NCBI RefSeq assembly: GCF_001458115.1
Contig: NZ_CZRP01000013.1
Location: 868,001-932,000, forward strand
Reading direction: 5' to 3'
DNA length: 64,000 nt
Source: Gracilibacillus massiliensis
GTDB lineage: Bacteria; Bacillota; Bacilli; Bacillales; Amphibacillaceae
Positions within the stretch are counted from its first letter, which is position 1; every line of letters begins with the position of its first letter. Below are positions 33,883-43,332 of this stretch, one piece after another. A program made the position numbers and the translations under genes. Below the pieces are notes generated by a model that did no database searches, was not told where the DNA came from, and was given only the letters and a program-made list of their open reading frames with translations.

Positions 33883-35586
33883 TTAGTTTTTCTTTAGTTT
33901 CCAATATTTTAATTGTAGCTTCCCTAACTTAGAATTTGCAAGTGCATTATATCGACTCTCTAACACCATATATTTTTTGTTCATTTTAGATCCTCTATTC
34001 TTTTCTAATGGTGTATTAATTTTAGTTGTAGTATTATTAAGTGATATATTGTTATTCGATTTCCTAGTATTATGTGAATTAATTACTTTCAATATATCTA
34101 TGCTAATATTATTATAGTAATTTTCATAAAAATTATCTTTATTGTGTTCAATAAAAAGAAAAACCATCTTCCCTATTTGTTCATATTTTTTCACGATACC
34201 GTATTTACTTATAACTGAAACCATCTCAAAATAACTTTCAATATTTCTAAGGTTTTTTACTAGAAGACTTTTCTCCTCACTAAATGAATAATAAAACTCT
34301 CCACATTTGTGAACTTTTTCCACTAGTTCTTCTACAAACTTCTCGTCTGTATTTTTAAGTTCTTTATTTATAATGGTATGAACTTTTCCTTTTATTAAAT
34401 ACGGTAATAAATTATTTAGGATCTCTGAAAACGTGAAATTTTTACTTTTTTCAAACATTATCTTAGCGGCTTTTTTATATATTATTGGATCATTAATTGC
34501 CAGTTTGACTTTTTCTATATATTGCTCCATAGTCTCAGCATAAAGTGGATAATCCTCCCCAAATATGTTTATATGCATATCTGTCGGGTTTAGAATAACT
34601 GCTTTTCCTAATGTTCCATATTCTAGTAATTTTGTAGATAACTCTAAACTTGTATCCATCGATTTATCTCGCCAAGTTATTCCAATATCACTGTTTTTGA
34701 TTAATTGTCGTGATTGTATTCTTGAAATTGCTCCGTGCCATGTTAAATTCTTAGTAGAATTAAGCAAGTATTTTAAATCTCTTATATAGTTTGGATTATC
34801 TTTGTCAACATTAAATTTATCTCCGGCAATCTCAAGAGTTGCATAGGAAATTTCTTCTAAAACTTCTCTAAACCCAACTATCATCGATAGTGAATTCCAT
34901 CCTTTATCAAACTTTCCCGTATAGCAAAGCGTAGAATAGTTAGTTTTTTCCTCAAAAACCTCTTCAAAATCTTCAACAGTATCGGGTACCATAGGGTTAA
35001 GTGGTATAATATTTTTTTCAAAATCTGCATAATTTAATTGTTTTAACAAAAATACTTTCATCTCTTCAGTTTGGCACAATATATATGCGTCTAATTGTTT
35101 TAATTTATCAAATTCATTTTTCTTTTGAACGGTAATTTCTTGTGTCGAATGAGTGATACCTGTCATATAAACCATTGAGTTTCTAATTATTTCAGGATTA
35201 ATTTCTGCTAACTTAATAGCTACTTCAATTCCTCTAATAATAAACCAATCGTATTGACTTTTATTCCAATAATGACTTATTACTTCACAAGCTTGACTAT
35301 AGCTCATTCTATTTTTATTTTTCCAACTATGATTTTCATCTAAAAAATCTGGATCACTGTAGGGAGTAATAATATTTACATTGTCTAATTCATATAGTGG
35401 TTGTAATAACAAATCTCTTCTGATGGGATTAGCTAAAACTAAATCCACACTGATATTTTGATTTTTGGATAACATAGTAGCTAAACTCGATATAAAGACA
35501 GCTGAGCCATCCATAACATTCATATTAATGTATCCAAAAAGCAATATTTTTATTCGATTACTTTTATTTCTGTCAATAACACTCAT
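33883..35586 (-). CDS. GT-B glycosyltransferase (GT4-like) with extra C-terminal region
   Basis: 567 residues. The N-terminal half begins KILLFGYINMNVMDGSAVFIS (acceptor domain); LCYTGKFDKGWNSL and ITWRDKSMDTSLELSTKLLEYGTLGKAVILNP belong to the nucleotide-sugar domain. The last 165 residues are an Asn/Lys-rich extension ending SRYNALANSKLGKLQLKYWK, a tail seen in wall-polymer transferases. Sugar and acceptor are unknown. It is 15 bp after the small coiled-coil gene and probably in one operon with it. Confidence 0.75.
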   Translation of the reverse strand: MSVIDRNKSNRIKILLFGYINMNVMDGSAVFISSLATMLSKNQNISVDLVLANPIRRDLLLQPLYELDNVNIITPYSDPDFLDENHSWKNKNRMSYSQACEVISHYWNKSQYDWFIIRGIEVAIKLAEINPEIIRNSMVYMTGITHSTQEITVQKKNEFDKLKQLDAYILCQTEEMKVFLLKQLNYADFEKNIIPLNPMVPDTVEDFEEVFEEKTNYSTLCYTGKFDKGWNSLSMIVGFREVLEEISYATLEIAGDKFNVDKDNPNYIRDLKYLLNSTKNLTWHGAISRIQSRQLIKNSDIGITWRDKSMDTSLELSTKLLEYGTLGKAVILNPTDMHINIFGEDYPLYAETMEQYIEKVKLAINDPIIYKKAAKIMFEKSKNFTFSEILNNLLPYLIKGKVHTIINKELKNTDEKFVEELVEKVHKCGEFYYSFSEEKSLLVKNLRNIESYFEMVSVISKYGIVKKYEQIGKMVFLFIEHNKDNFYENYYNNISIDILKVINSHNTRKSNNNISLNNTTTKINTPLEKNRGSKMNKKYMVLESRYNALANSKLGKLQLKYWKLKKN

Positions 35587-35601
35587 GTAATTATCCTCCG
35601 C

Positions 35602-35904
35602 TCACTTTATCAAGCTTTTAAGTTTTCTTTTTATAGATATATATTTTAATGTTACTTTTCCTACCCAAGTTACTTTAACTCTATGTTCAAATAATTTTTG
35701 TTCTCTTATTTGTATTTCTAATTCTTTAATTCTTTTATACGTTCTTTCATCCATAGGAGATTCTTTATCTAACAAATCAGCTGTCATTTCCATCATCTTA
35801 AACATTTGCTCTTCAAGCTCATCATACATTTTCCTCCAATAATCTGCATCTTGCTGATAATTATTGTTATTACTCTCTTCTTGATGATTCTTTTCCTTAG
35901 TCAA
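35602..35904 (-). CDS. Small coiled-coil protein in the glycosyltransferase operon
   Basis: 100 residues starting at a TTG that overlaps the previous stop by 4 bp (TTGA). The N-terminus is hydrophilic; residues about 20-68 form a charged helix (YWRKMYDELEEQMFKMMEM and RTYKRIKELEIQIREQK). The end, WVGKVTLKYISIKRKLKSLIK, resembles the basic tail of the following glycosyltransferase. No family recognised; it might be a partner or localisation factor (inference). Confidence 0.6.
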   Translation of the reverse strand: MTKEKNHQEESNNNNYQQDADYWRKMYDELEEQMFKMMEMTADLLDKESPMDERTYKRIKELEIQIREQKLFEHRVKVTWVGKVTLKYISIKRKLKSLIK

Positions 35905-37070
35905 GATAAAATCAACTCCAATTCTTTATTAATAACCACTTCTTGACTACATTTATCATTTATACTTTCAGAAGCATTTTGAGATAAATTTTGAAACAAG
36001 CTTTCATTAAAAAATAATCTTTCTATATTATCAGCTATATCAACAGGATCTTCTGGGTTTGCCAATAAGCCCGAATGGTTATGCTCTACAAATTCCGGTA
36101 TAGCAGTTATGTTAGAAGAAAGAGGTACTAAACCGCTTGACATTGCTTCACACATAGATACTCCTTGTGAGTCTAATCTAGTTGGGCAAAGAAATACACC
36201 ATAACTTTTGTGTAAGTCCGCAATTTCATTTTGATTTAAAAATGTTTTATTTATACTTACATTATCAAAATTTCTTAATGGAAGTAAGGTTTTATCAAAG
36301 AATTTACCTTCTCCAAAGAAAGCAAATTCTAGACGATCAAAAATTGGTCGCTTTGATAGTTCTAAAACTGCATCGACAGATTGATCATTCGCATACTTAT
36401 GTGAGGCAAAAGGCCTTATCGAAAGAATTTTATATCGCTGATTGCTATCCTTTTTGTTATATCTAAATAATTTATTATCAATAATATTCGGAATTATTGA
36501 TGCATTTTGACTTACAGCTCTAGCATCACATTCTGCGATATGTTCTTTAAACCATTTTGATACATGTACAAATTGTAAGTTTAATTCATTTGTTAAATAT
36601 AGCCAATTCATTAATTTTAATTGATTAGCATAAAAAGTATCTTTCATTTTCAAAATTCGCTTTAATTCTTCTTTACTATTTAAAAAATTAAACCATCTTC
36701 TATGCCATGCTTCAGCTTCAAAACCGTGGACCCATACGATTACAGGAATATCTGAAGCTACATCAATTATAGTATCTATCATATCTGTGGATACAAAATG
36801 AATTAAGATTTTTTTATATTCTCCGTTTCCCAATGTTACATATAAATCACTTTTTTGACCTCTCATAACATTCACATTATCAAAATTATATTCCTCGTAA
36901 TTTTTAAATGCACCATGAAGTACAAATACTTCTACATCTATTCCTTTCTCTTGATAGGCTTTAACTCTTCGATGAATAAACCCGTTTCTATATAATTGAT
37001 CTTCATGGGGATATGCATTTGTAATTAATATATATTTATCTTTAGGAGTTGCGAAATTAGAATAATTCAT
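35901..37070 (-). CDS. Glycosyltransferase family 4 protein
   Basis: 389 residues from the ATG at 37070 (GGAGGTAAAC before it). The GT-B fold is indicated by YILITNAYPHEDQLYRNGFIHRRV at the start, a ILSIRPFASHKYANDQSVDAV segment before the second domain, and the E-X7-E region SQGVSMCEAMSSGLVPLSS. It transfers a sugar during wall polymer assembly; donor unknown. First gene of a three-gene operon. Confidence 0.85.
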   Translation of the reverse strand: MNYSNFATPKDKYILITNAYPHEDQLYRNGFIHRRVKAYQEKGIDVEVFVLHGAFKNYEEYNFDNVNVMRGQKSDLYVTLGNGEYKKILIHFVSTDMIDTIIDVASDIPVIVWVHGFEAEAWHRRWFNFLNSKEELKRILKMKDTFYANQLKLMNWLYLTNELNLQFVHVSKWFKEHIAECDARAVSQNASIIPNIIDNKLFRYNKKDSNQRYKILSIRPFASHKYANDQSVDAVLELSKRPIFDRLEFAFFGEGKFFDKTLLPLRNFDNVSINKTFLNQNEIADLHKSYGVFLCPTRLDSQGVSMCEAMSSGLVPLSSNITAIPEFVEHNHSGLLANPEDPVDIADNIERLFFNESLFQNLSQNASESINDKCSQEVVINKELELILS

Positions 37071-37158
37071 GTTTACCTCCAATATTTTCTTTAATCAATC
37101 GGAATTATATCATAAAACTTTAGTCTAACACTACAAAATAGAATTTATTATACAAAAA

Positions 37159-37191
37159 TTAATATCGAATCTAAAATAGATTCGATATTAA
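37159..37191 (-). terminator. Terminator after the glucosaminidase gene
   Basis: Perfect 14-bp arms TTAATATCGAATCT and AGATTCGATATTAA around AAAAT, 4 bp after the stop codon. Confidence 0.75.
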
Positions 37192-37195
37192 AATA

Positions 37196-40189
37196 TTACT
37201 TATATGACGGAATTTCAAGGTGTAAGTTATAATTGTCTAACAAGCTATATGATTGGCTAATTCTACCGACTTGTTTATAAGCCCAACCGATATCAGTGGC
37301 GTATTGATGAGGTGATCTAGTCTCACCTACAAAATATCTAGGATTCCATTTCATTTTGTATAATGTATTTTGTCTATAGGTCGGACTTTTTATGAAATCT
37401 TCGCTAATAAATTCTGCACCACCTACTATTGCCTTATCAACAGTGTTCCAACCAGCATTATATGCATATTGGGCTCCACACTTCTTTGCACAGTTATCAT
37501 ATGCCCCAATGCCGTACATGTTGTAAACAGTAGCATCCGGTTTTTCATAAGAGGTGGCAAATCTTATTTGTATTTCTCCATTTTCTTTAATTGGATTCCC
37601 ATATTTGTCTCTTTCCACCATTACAGGTATTCCTTTAGCTAGTGGGCTACTACCATTTCCAGTTTCTAATAATGCATGTGCTATTAAATATATTTCATTA
37701 ATTCCAACTTGTCGTGCTGCTGTTGAAAATGCTGATGCCTTTCCTGTTAAAATCCCTTTATTAACAAGTGTTTTTGATAATTCCTTTACACTTATCCCTG
37801 TATATAAGTCTAATTTTAAAAATTGAAGGCGCTGAGCAGGCAGATCTTTAAAATTACTAGGATTCATATAATAATTCAGTTGATCTTTGTCTGCTTTCAT
37901 CCATCCATAATAATTTTTATATGGATTTTTAATTTTATACCAATTATTATTCATTGAACTTGTCCCAATTATTTGGACTTTTGTTCCTGAACTTATCTTA
38001 CCATAAGAATTACCTCCTGGAATATCTCTCACATGCAAACTTGTTGCAGATACAGTGCCAGTATCACCAGATTTTGCAATGTAATCCTTATGAACATACG
38101 CATAAGTGTGATCATCTGTTTGTGGATTGAGACTCAATTGACGATTCACTATGTCAGCAAAATTGATATTATATGTTTTATAGTCATACACATGTTTTGA
38201 TACACCAGTTTCATATAAATAACCAATTCTTTCTCCAATAAGTACTCTATACCAACTGCCGACTTTATCTATTACTGGGACAATCGCCCCTTCTTCTATC
38301 CGACCGAATAAAATCATTCCACTTGAGTTGTCATAAACCTTCAAGCCATGACTAGCAATAAGTTGGGAACTTGAATTTTTTAAATTAACATTCCAGTTTT
38401 TTGCTGCAGTTCTAGAAGAAGGTTGAGTTGATTTGCTCCAGACATATCCAGTTCTATTTCCAAAATTAATTTCATGCCAATCACCTTTAGAACCAGTACG
38501 TTGATAAACTTGATTTATGGATAAATGACCAACTTTTTCAAGTGATCCGCTTATATTATGATAAACAGGTAAGTAATCGTTTTCCACCCTAAAGTATTCA
38601 TCATTTGAATTAAAATTAAAATTGACCCATTCTTTGTATACATAACCATATCTATTTCCAAATGACACCTTAATCCAATTTCCTGCTATTATTTCATAAG
38701 GATATGTGACATTTTGATTAATTTGACCAATTGCTATCATCTCTCCTGAAGAATTATCATAAACAACAGCATGAGATGTTGTAGTAAATGTTCCAGCTAT
38801 ATTATTTGAATCTGAGTTTGGCTTGGCTTTATCTCTTGAAACTGGTACGGTATCATCTGACCACACAAACCCTGTTTTGTTACCGAATTGTATACCATGC
38901 CAATTTCCAGCTGTTCCTGTACGTTTATAAACTTCTCCATTTCTCATTTCACCAACTTTAACCAATTCCCCATTTTGACTCTCATAAACTGGTAAACTAT
39001 AAACGTCTACTTTAAAATAGTTATCACTAGGAGTGAATTCTCTCTCGATACCATTTTGGTGTACATACCCTATTCTATTTACAAAATTTACTTTATACCA
39101 ATTCCCTACTTTAGCTATAGCAGAGTATTCATTTCCTTCTACTATCATTCCGTACGGTTCCAATGATCCATTGCTATTATCATACACAACAGCATTATTA
39201 TTGATATTAATACTAATATTCCCATAATCTGTTGAACTTGTAGAGTTACTTGGTAAACTTCCATTATAAGGTGTAGTAGATTCCTTCCATACATAACCCG
39301 ATTTTTCACCATAATCTATTATGTGCCAATTTCCAAGCTCGCCCTGGATTTCATAAACTTGGTTTTGTCTAAGCTCTGCTTTCTTTATTAAAGTATTATT
39401 GTCACTTATATAAACTGGTAAACTATAAACATTCACTTTAAAGTAGTTCGCTTGGTTTTGTGACCACACGTCATTAGTCTGTTGCATCAATAAATTAGAA
39501 GAACTAGATTGGTTTACGTTTGAACTAACTACTTTTTCGGAAGAGTCTTTAGATTCTTCCTTATCTTGAAGCGAGTCTGTATTTTCTTTCGCTTCATCTA
39601 CCTCAATATTTTCCTTAGAAACATCAGTGTCTTCCAAATTTGGGGACTCTTCAGTTATTTCAGAACTGTTACTCTTATTGCTATCTTCAAGTTGGTTATC
39701 ATTACTAGATGTATTTTCTGTATTAGATTCTGCTTCATTAGGATTTTCTATTTTATATGGAAGATTACCAATTATTACATATTTATCTTGATCAAGATAA
39801 TAGATGTTAAATTCTTTTGAATTCTCTATAGTAATTACTACGTCTCTAAAATTTAATTTGGAATCAACAGAAATCGTATCAACAGCACTTTCACTTTTCA
39901 TTAACTTTTTAGCTAATTCAATAGATTCTTCAAACTCTGTGATATTATCCGCTTTGCTAACATTCAAATTATTAAGATTAATAGTTTCGTTACCAATAGA
40001 GGTATAATAAGTATTTTCTTCTTGATAAGCAACTATATAAGAGTCTTTAGGTATAGTATATTTCTCGACGCTTATTTCTTCTTTTAATTGATATAAAAAA
40101 GGGCCTTCATTCTGAGCTTCTATACTATGCGGCACAACAAAAAATAATACTGAAAACATCAACCAAAGTAAGATATTTTTTTTAATCAC
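37196..40189 (-). CDS. Large secreted cell-wall hydrolase: SH3-type repeats plus C-terminal glucosaminidase domain
   Basis: 997 residues. Signal peptide (LLWLMFSVLFFVVPHSIEA). Residues about 145-235 are a low-complexity Ser/Asn/Glu/Asp linker. Residues about 245-690 hold alternating SH3-like units of two kinds: VYSLPVY...GNWH-I-FGNKTGYVW and HAVVYDNSSG...GNWYKV-FGNR-GYV. A further SH3_3 unit (VSATSLHVRDIPGG) is near 710-775. The C-terminal 220 residues hold an endo-beta-N-acetylglucosaminidase domain with LIAHALLETGNGSSPLAKG and YNMYGIGAYD. GTG start, 3 bp after the hydrolase stop. It follows the tagGH exporter, so it may open the wall for the new polymer. Confidence 0.85.
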   Translation of the reverse strand: MIKKNILLWLMFSVLFFVVPHSIEAQNEGPFLYQLKEEISVEKYTIPKDSYIVAYQEENTYYTSIGNETINLNNLNVSKADNITEFEESIELAKKLMKSESAVDTISVDSKLNFRDVVITIENSKEFNIYYLDQDKYVIIGNLPYKIENPNEAESNTENTSSNDNQLEDSNKSNSSEITEESPNLEDTDVSKENIEVDEAKENTDSLQDKEESKDSSEKVVSSNVNQSSSSNLLMQQTNDVWSQNQANYFKVNVYSLPVYISDNNTLIKKAELRQNQVYEIQGELGNWHIIDYGEKSGYVWKESTTPYNGSLPSNSTSSTDYGNISININNNAVVYDNSNGSLEPYGMIVEGNEYSAIAKVGNWYKVNFVNRIGYVHQNGIEREFTPSDNYFKVDVYSLPVYESQNGELVKVGEMRNGEVYKRTGTAGNWHGIQFGNKTGFVWSDDTVPVSRDKAKPNSDSNNIAGTFTTTSHAVVYDNSSGEMIAIGQINQNVTYPYEIIAGNWIKVSFGNRYGYVYKEWVNFNFNSNDEYFRVENDYLPVYHNISGSLEKVGHLSINQVYQRTGSKGDWHEINFGNRTGYVWSKSTQPSSRTAAKNWNVNLKNSSSQLIASHGLKVYDNSSGMILFGRIEEGAIVPVIDKVGSWYRVLIGERIGYLYETGVSKHVYDYKTYNINFADIVNRQLSLNPQTDDHTYAYVHKDYIAKSGDTGTVSATSLHVRDIPGGNSYGKISSGTKVQIIGTSSMNNNWYKIKNPYKNYYGWMKADKDQLNYYMNPSNFKDLPAQRLQFLKLDLYTGISVKELSKTLVNKGILTGKASAFSTAARQVGINEIYLIAHALLETGNGSSPLAKGIPVMVERDKYGNPIKENGEIQIRFATSYEKPDATVYNMYGIGAYDNCAKKCGAQYAYNAGWNTVDKAIVGGAEFISEDFIKSPTYRQNTLYKMKWNPRYFVGETRSPHQYATDIGWAYKQVGRISQSYSLLDNYNLHLEIPSYK

Positions 40190-40192
40190 TAT

Positions 40193-41569
40193 TTATAGTT
40201 CCCCCTTATGATTTACATTAATTGTACGACTAGATTTCGTAATAATTATCTTGTCTGAATCCCTTAAAAAAACTCTTACACGATAGGACCCACTCTCAGT
40301 TATAGGAATTTCAGACTGTTTCTCATTACTATATAGCACTTTTTTCAATACTATATTATCACAATACCAATAATATGCATACTCCAAATTTTGACCTATA
40401 GTTTCAATATTCACTTTTGCAGTGTTATTTTCGATAGTGAAATTCAATGCTGTAAGATACATTTCAGATATTTTTGGTATCTTTAAAATATTTGATAATT
40501 GAACTTTTATATAATCAGGTGCGAAGTATTGCAACTGGGAATGATCTACTCCTTCAATTAAATCATATTCATAGGGATAACCAATATCTTCTAAATATTC
40601 AATAAAAGGCTCTATATGCTTTTCTTTGCGTGAATCTTTTGTTCCTACCATTATTTTTAAATTCAGTTCTTGATTGGCTGTTGGAATTCGATAGATTAAT
40701 GAATCCAAATATATCTTATCTGCTTCTGAATTACTTCCTAAGATATAATCTAACATTTCCGGGTGATATTTTTTAAGGAAACTACCTAAATATAATGAAG
40801 GCGCTAGCGTGATTATATTTCCAAAAGAGTATTTCATTCCAAAATATAATGCTGAATAACCTCCCTTCGAAGACCCAACTGATATAATATTTTTCATATT
40901 TATATTATTTTTAGAAGCAATATATAAAATTAAAGAGATAATTGAATTTTCAATACTAAAATTTTTTTCTCTACCAAGATAATAAGAACCTTTTGCACCA
41001 AAATCATCTAGTATGAATAATTTATTTGTGTTTATCTCTTTTAAGGTATCTACATAATTAAAATTATACGTATATTCTGCCGAGAAAGCCGAGAATACAA
41101 CTATTAAGTTATCTTTAAGATTATTATCAGTAGCTTCTATATAATGATAACGTAAGTTATGATGTGTCTCAAAAGTTGTTTCGAATTTTTCCGGTGATTG
41201 TAATCTTTTATTTAGGAATTCTTTTTTTCTAAAGGTTAGTACTCCGCTAATATCACATCCATGTAAGATGATTATAACAGAGTTTTTCTTTTGGTAAATA
41301 TTATCAAGATGAGAACTAGTAACGTGTATTTCAATTATTTTGTTATCATCTTTAAATATCTCAATCATATTGCCTCTAATATGAATATAATTGTTTTTAT
41401 CATTAATCATTAAATTCAATTTCAAGTAATTTATTCCTTCAAGAAATAACTCGGTCGTTACGGTCCCATCATTTTTTTTTGTTATAAGATGGTTATCAAT
41501 TTCTTTAGTATAATCCGTATCATTTAAACAAACAGTGTAATTCATATTAAAATCTTTTATAAAATTCAT
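40193..41569 (-). CDS. Alpha/beta-hydrolase-like protein encoded with the polymer exporter
   Basis: 458 residues from the ATG at 41569 (AGGAGTG seven bases before it, inside the end of tagH). The middle has an alpha/beta-hydrolase pattern: NIISVGSSKGGYSALYFGM with the nucleophile Ser near residue 235, then KIMVGTKDSRKEKHIEPF with the Asp and GVDHSQLQYF with the His. The N-terminal 120 residues are beta-rich and the C-terminal 100 resemble an Ig-like domain. No signal peptide. Remote resemblance to accessory-Sec Asp2-type proteins; an acetyl- or acyl-transfer role on the polymer is a guess. Confidence 0.6.
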   Translation of the reverse strand: MNFIKDFNMNYTVCLNDTDYTKEIDNHLITKKNDGTVTTELFLEGINYLKLNLMINDKNNYIHIRGNMIEIFKDDNKIIEIHVTSSHLDNIYQKKNSVIIILHGCDISGVLTFRKKEFLNKRLQSPEKFETTFETHHNLRYHYIEATDNNLKDNLIVVFSAFSAEYTYNFNYVDTLKEINTNKLFILDDFGAKGSYYLGREKNFSIENSIISLILYIASKNNINMKNIISVGSSKGGYSALYFGMKYSFGNIITLAPSLYLGSFLKKYHPEMLDYILGSNSEADKIYLDSLIYRIPTANQELNLKIMVGTKDSRKEKHIEPFIEYLEDIGYPYEYDLIEGVDHSQLQYFAPDYIKVQLSNILKIPKISEMYLTALNFTIENNTAKVNIETIGQNLEYAYYWYCDNIVLKKVLYSNEKQSEIPITESGSYRVRVFLRDSDKIIITKSSRTINVNHKGEL

Positions 41570-41571
41570 CT

Positions 41572-42477
41572 TCACACTCCTAATATTAATAAAATTGCTA
41601 ATACGAGTGGAACTAATAAAATTGACATATTTTTGAATATGTTTAGATAATTGGATTTTGGTTTATCTATTTGGTTAATAATTTCAGTTTGAATTTGTTC
41701 GCTCAACATTTTTTTCTTATGTGTTTTCCTTTCATTGTTTGAAAGTTTATTAAACCATTTTGTAAAGCGAACATATTCATTGATTATTTCATTTGAATCT
41801 CCCATCATTTTAACCGAACCATAGTGAAGCCAAATAACTCTGTCACAGAACTCCCTCATTTGACTTGCAGAGTGACTTATAAAAAATATTGTTTTGCCCT
41901 TCTCTTTAAACTCTTCCATTTTATTTAGACATTTTTTTGTAAATGTAGAATCTCCTACTGATAAAGCTTCATCAATGATTAAAATATCAGGATCTGTATG
42001 GACAGAAATTGCAAATCCTAGTCTCGATTTCATTCCACTTGAATAATTTTTAACAGGTTGATTTATATAATCCCCAATGTCAGCGAATTCTAAGATCTCT
42101 GGAAACACGTTTTCAATCTCATTATGAGTTAGTCCATGCATCATACATTTTAATTTAATGTTCTCAGCACCTGTCAAACTTCCATTTAAACCTGCAGAAA
42201 TTGCTATCAGAGAAGGCTCTCCTTTTAATTCTACTTTTCCTGAACTTTGCTGAATAACTCCACCTAAAATATTTGATACTGTTGACTTCCCAGATCCATT
42301 TAAACCAACAATTCCTATCGTTTCACCTGCATAGACCTCAAATGATACATTATTTACAGCTACAAAGTATTTGTTTGCAACTTTATTAGGTAATAGAAGT
42401 TTTGTAATTTTATCAGATTTTTTACTATACAGTTCAAAAATTTTCACAACATCTTTAAATACTACTTTTTTCTCCAC
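41572..42477 (-). CDS. tagH: ABC exporter ATP-binding protein for wall polymer (TagH-like, short)
   Basis: 301 residues, GTG start after AAGGAGATC. Walker [10 protein letters not shown] near residue 57, signature [12 protein letters not shown], Walker [15 protein letters not shown], and the H-loop [11 protein letters not shown]. The final 20 residues form a membrane helix ([16 protein letters not shown]). Bacillus TagH carries a larger extracellular domain (about 500 residues in total); this one stops after the helix. It powers polymer export with TagG. Confidence 0.88.
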   Translation of the reverse strand: MEKKVVFKDVVKIFELYSKKSDKITKLLLPNKVANKYFVAVNNVSFEVYAGETIGIVGLNGSGKSTVSNILGGVIQQSSGKVELKGEPSLIAISAGLNGSLTGAENIKLKCMMHGLTHNEIENVFPEILEFADIGDYINQPVKNYSSGMKSRLGFAISVHTDPDILIIDEALSVGDSTFTKKCLNKMEEFKEKGKTIFFISHSASQMREFCDRVIWLHYGSVKMMGDSNEIINEYVRFTKWFNKLSNNERKTHKKKMLSEQIQTEIINQIDKPKSNYLNIFKNMSILLVPLVLAILLILGV

Positions 42478-42493
42478 ATTAAGATCTCCTTGA

Positions 42494-43312
42494 CTATAAA
42501 TAATCTACAAAGTCTTTTCTGAATTTCAAATGAATCTTAGAGCCAAAGTAAAGAAGAACTATTGTTAATGACCAAAAATATAAATTATATACAACATCTT
42601 CATAAAACCATTCTCCGCCCAAAATAGAATTTCTAAATCCATCTATAATATAAAAAAACGGATTTAATTTAAGTATATTTTCTATAGTAGGTCCAAATCT
42701 ATCAGTTATTAGACTTGTATCCCATAAAATTGGTGTTAGATAAAGTAACATTCTCATCATTGATTGAAGAAACATTTGATAATCTCTTACTAAAGTCGCT
42801 ATGGTTGAACTAAGAAGCGAAAATGAAAATAAAAAAACATATAAACAAAATAGATAATAGAAAAATTGGAACATATATATTGAAAATTCCACATCATACA
42901 GAACAATTATAAACAAAAGAATACCAGTCATGATTAGATATTGAAATGAATTACTCACTAATTTTATTGTAGGCAACAAACTGACTGGAAAATTCATTTT
43001 TGATACAAGTCCAATTTTTTGGTGAACACTATTCGAACTTTGGATAATTGAAGGGCTAATAAAAAACCATGGTATTAGACCTATTATTAACCAAAGAAAA
43101 AACGGCGTACCATCTACATCATCCCCACCTCTCAATCCTAGGCCAAATACAAACCAATAGATTGTAATTTGGATTGCGGGACTTAAAAATTGCCAAAAAG
43201 CACCTAAATAGTGGATTTGATACATTCCCTTTATTTCAAAAGTTGCCATTCGATAAATTAAGTCCCAATTATTTGTTTGCTCTTTAAGAATTTGAACTAC
43301 TGGATTCTTCAT
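42494..43312 (-). CDS. tagG: ABC exporter permease for wall polymer (TagG, ABC-2 type)
   Basis: 272 residues, six membrane helices. The ABC-2 polysaccharide export pattern includes [28 protein letters not shown] near residues 35-62 and [18 protein letters not shown] near the end. The gene is followed by tagH with a 16-bp gap. Together they flip lipid-linked polymer across the membrane. Confidence 0.9.
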   Translation of the reverse strand: MKNPVVQILKEQTNNWDLIYRMATFEIKGMYQIHYLGAFWQFLSPAIQITIYWFVFGLGLRGGDDVDGTPFFLWLIIGLIPWFFISPSIIQSSNSVHQKIGLVSKMNFPVSLLPTIKLVSNSFQYLIMTGILLFIIVLYDVEFSIYMFQFFYYLFCLYVFLFSFSLLSSTIATLVRDYQMFLQSMMRMLLYLTPILWDTSLITDRFGPTIENILKLNPFFYIIDGFRNSILGGEWFYEDVVYNLYFWSLTIVLLYFGSKIHLKFRKDFVDYL

Positions 43313-43332
43313 TTAAACAAGCTTCCTTTTTT

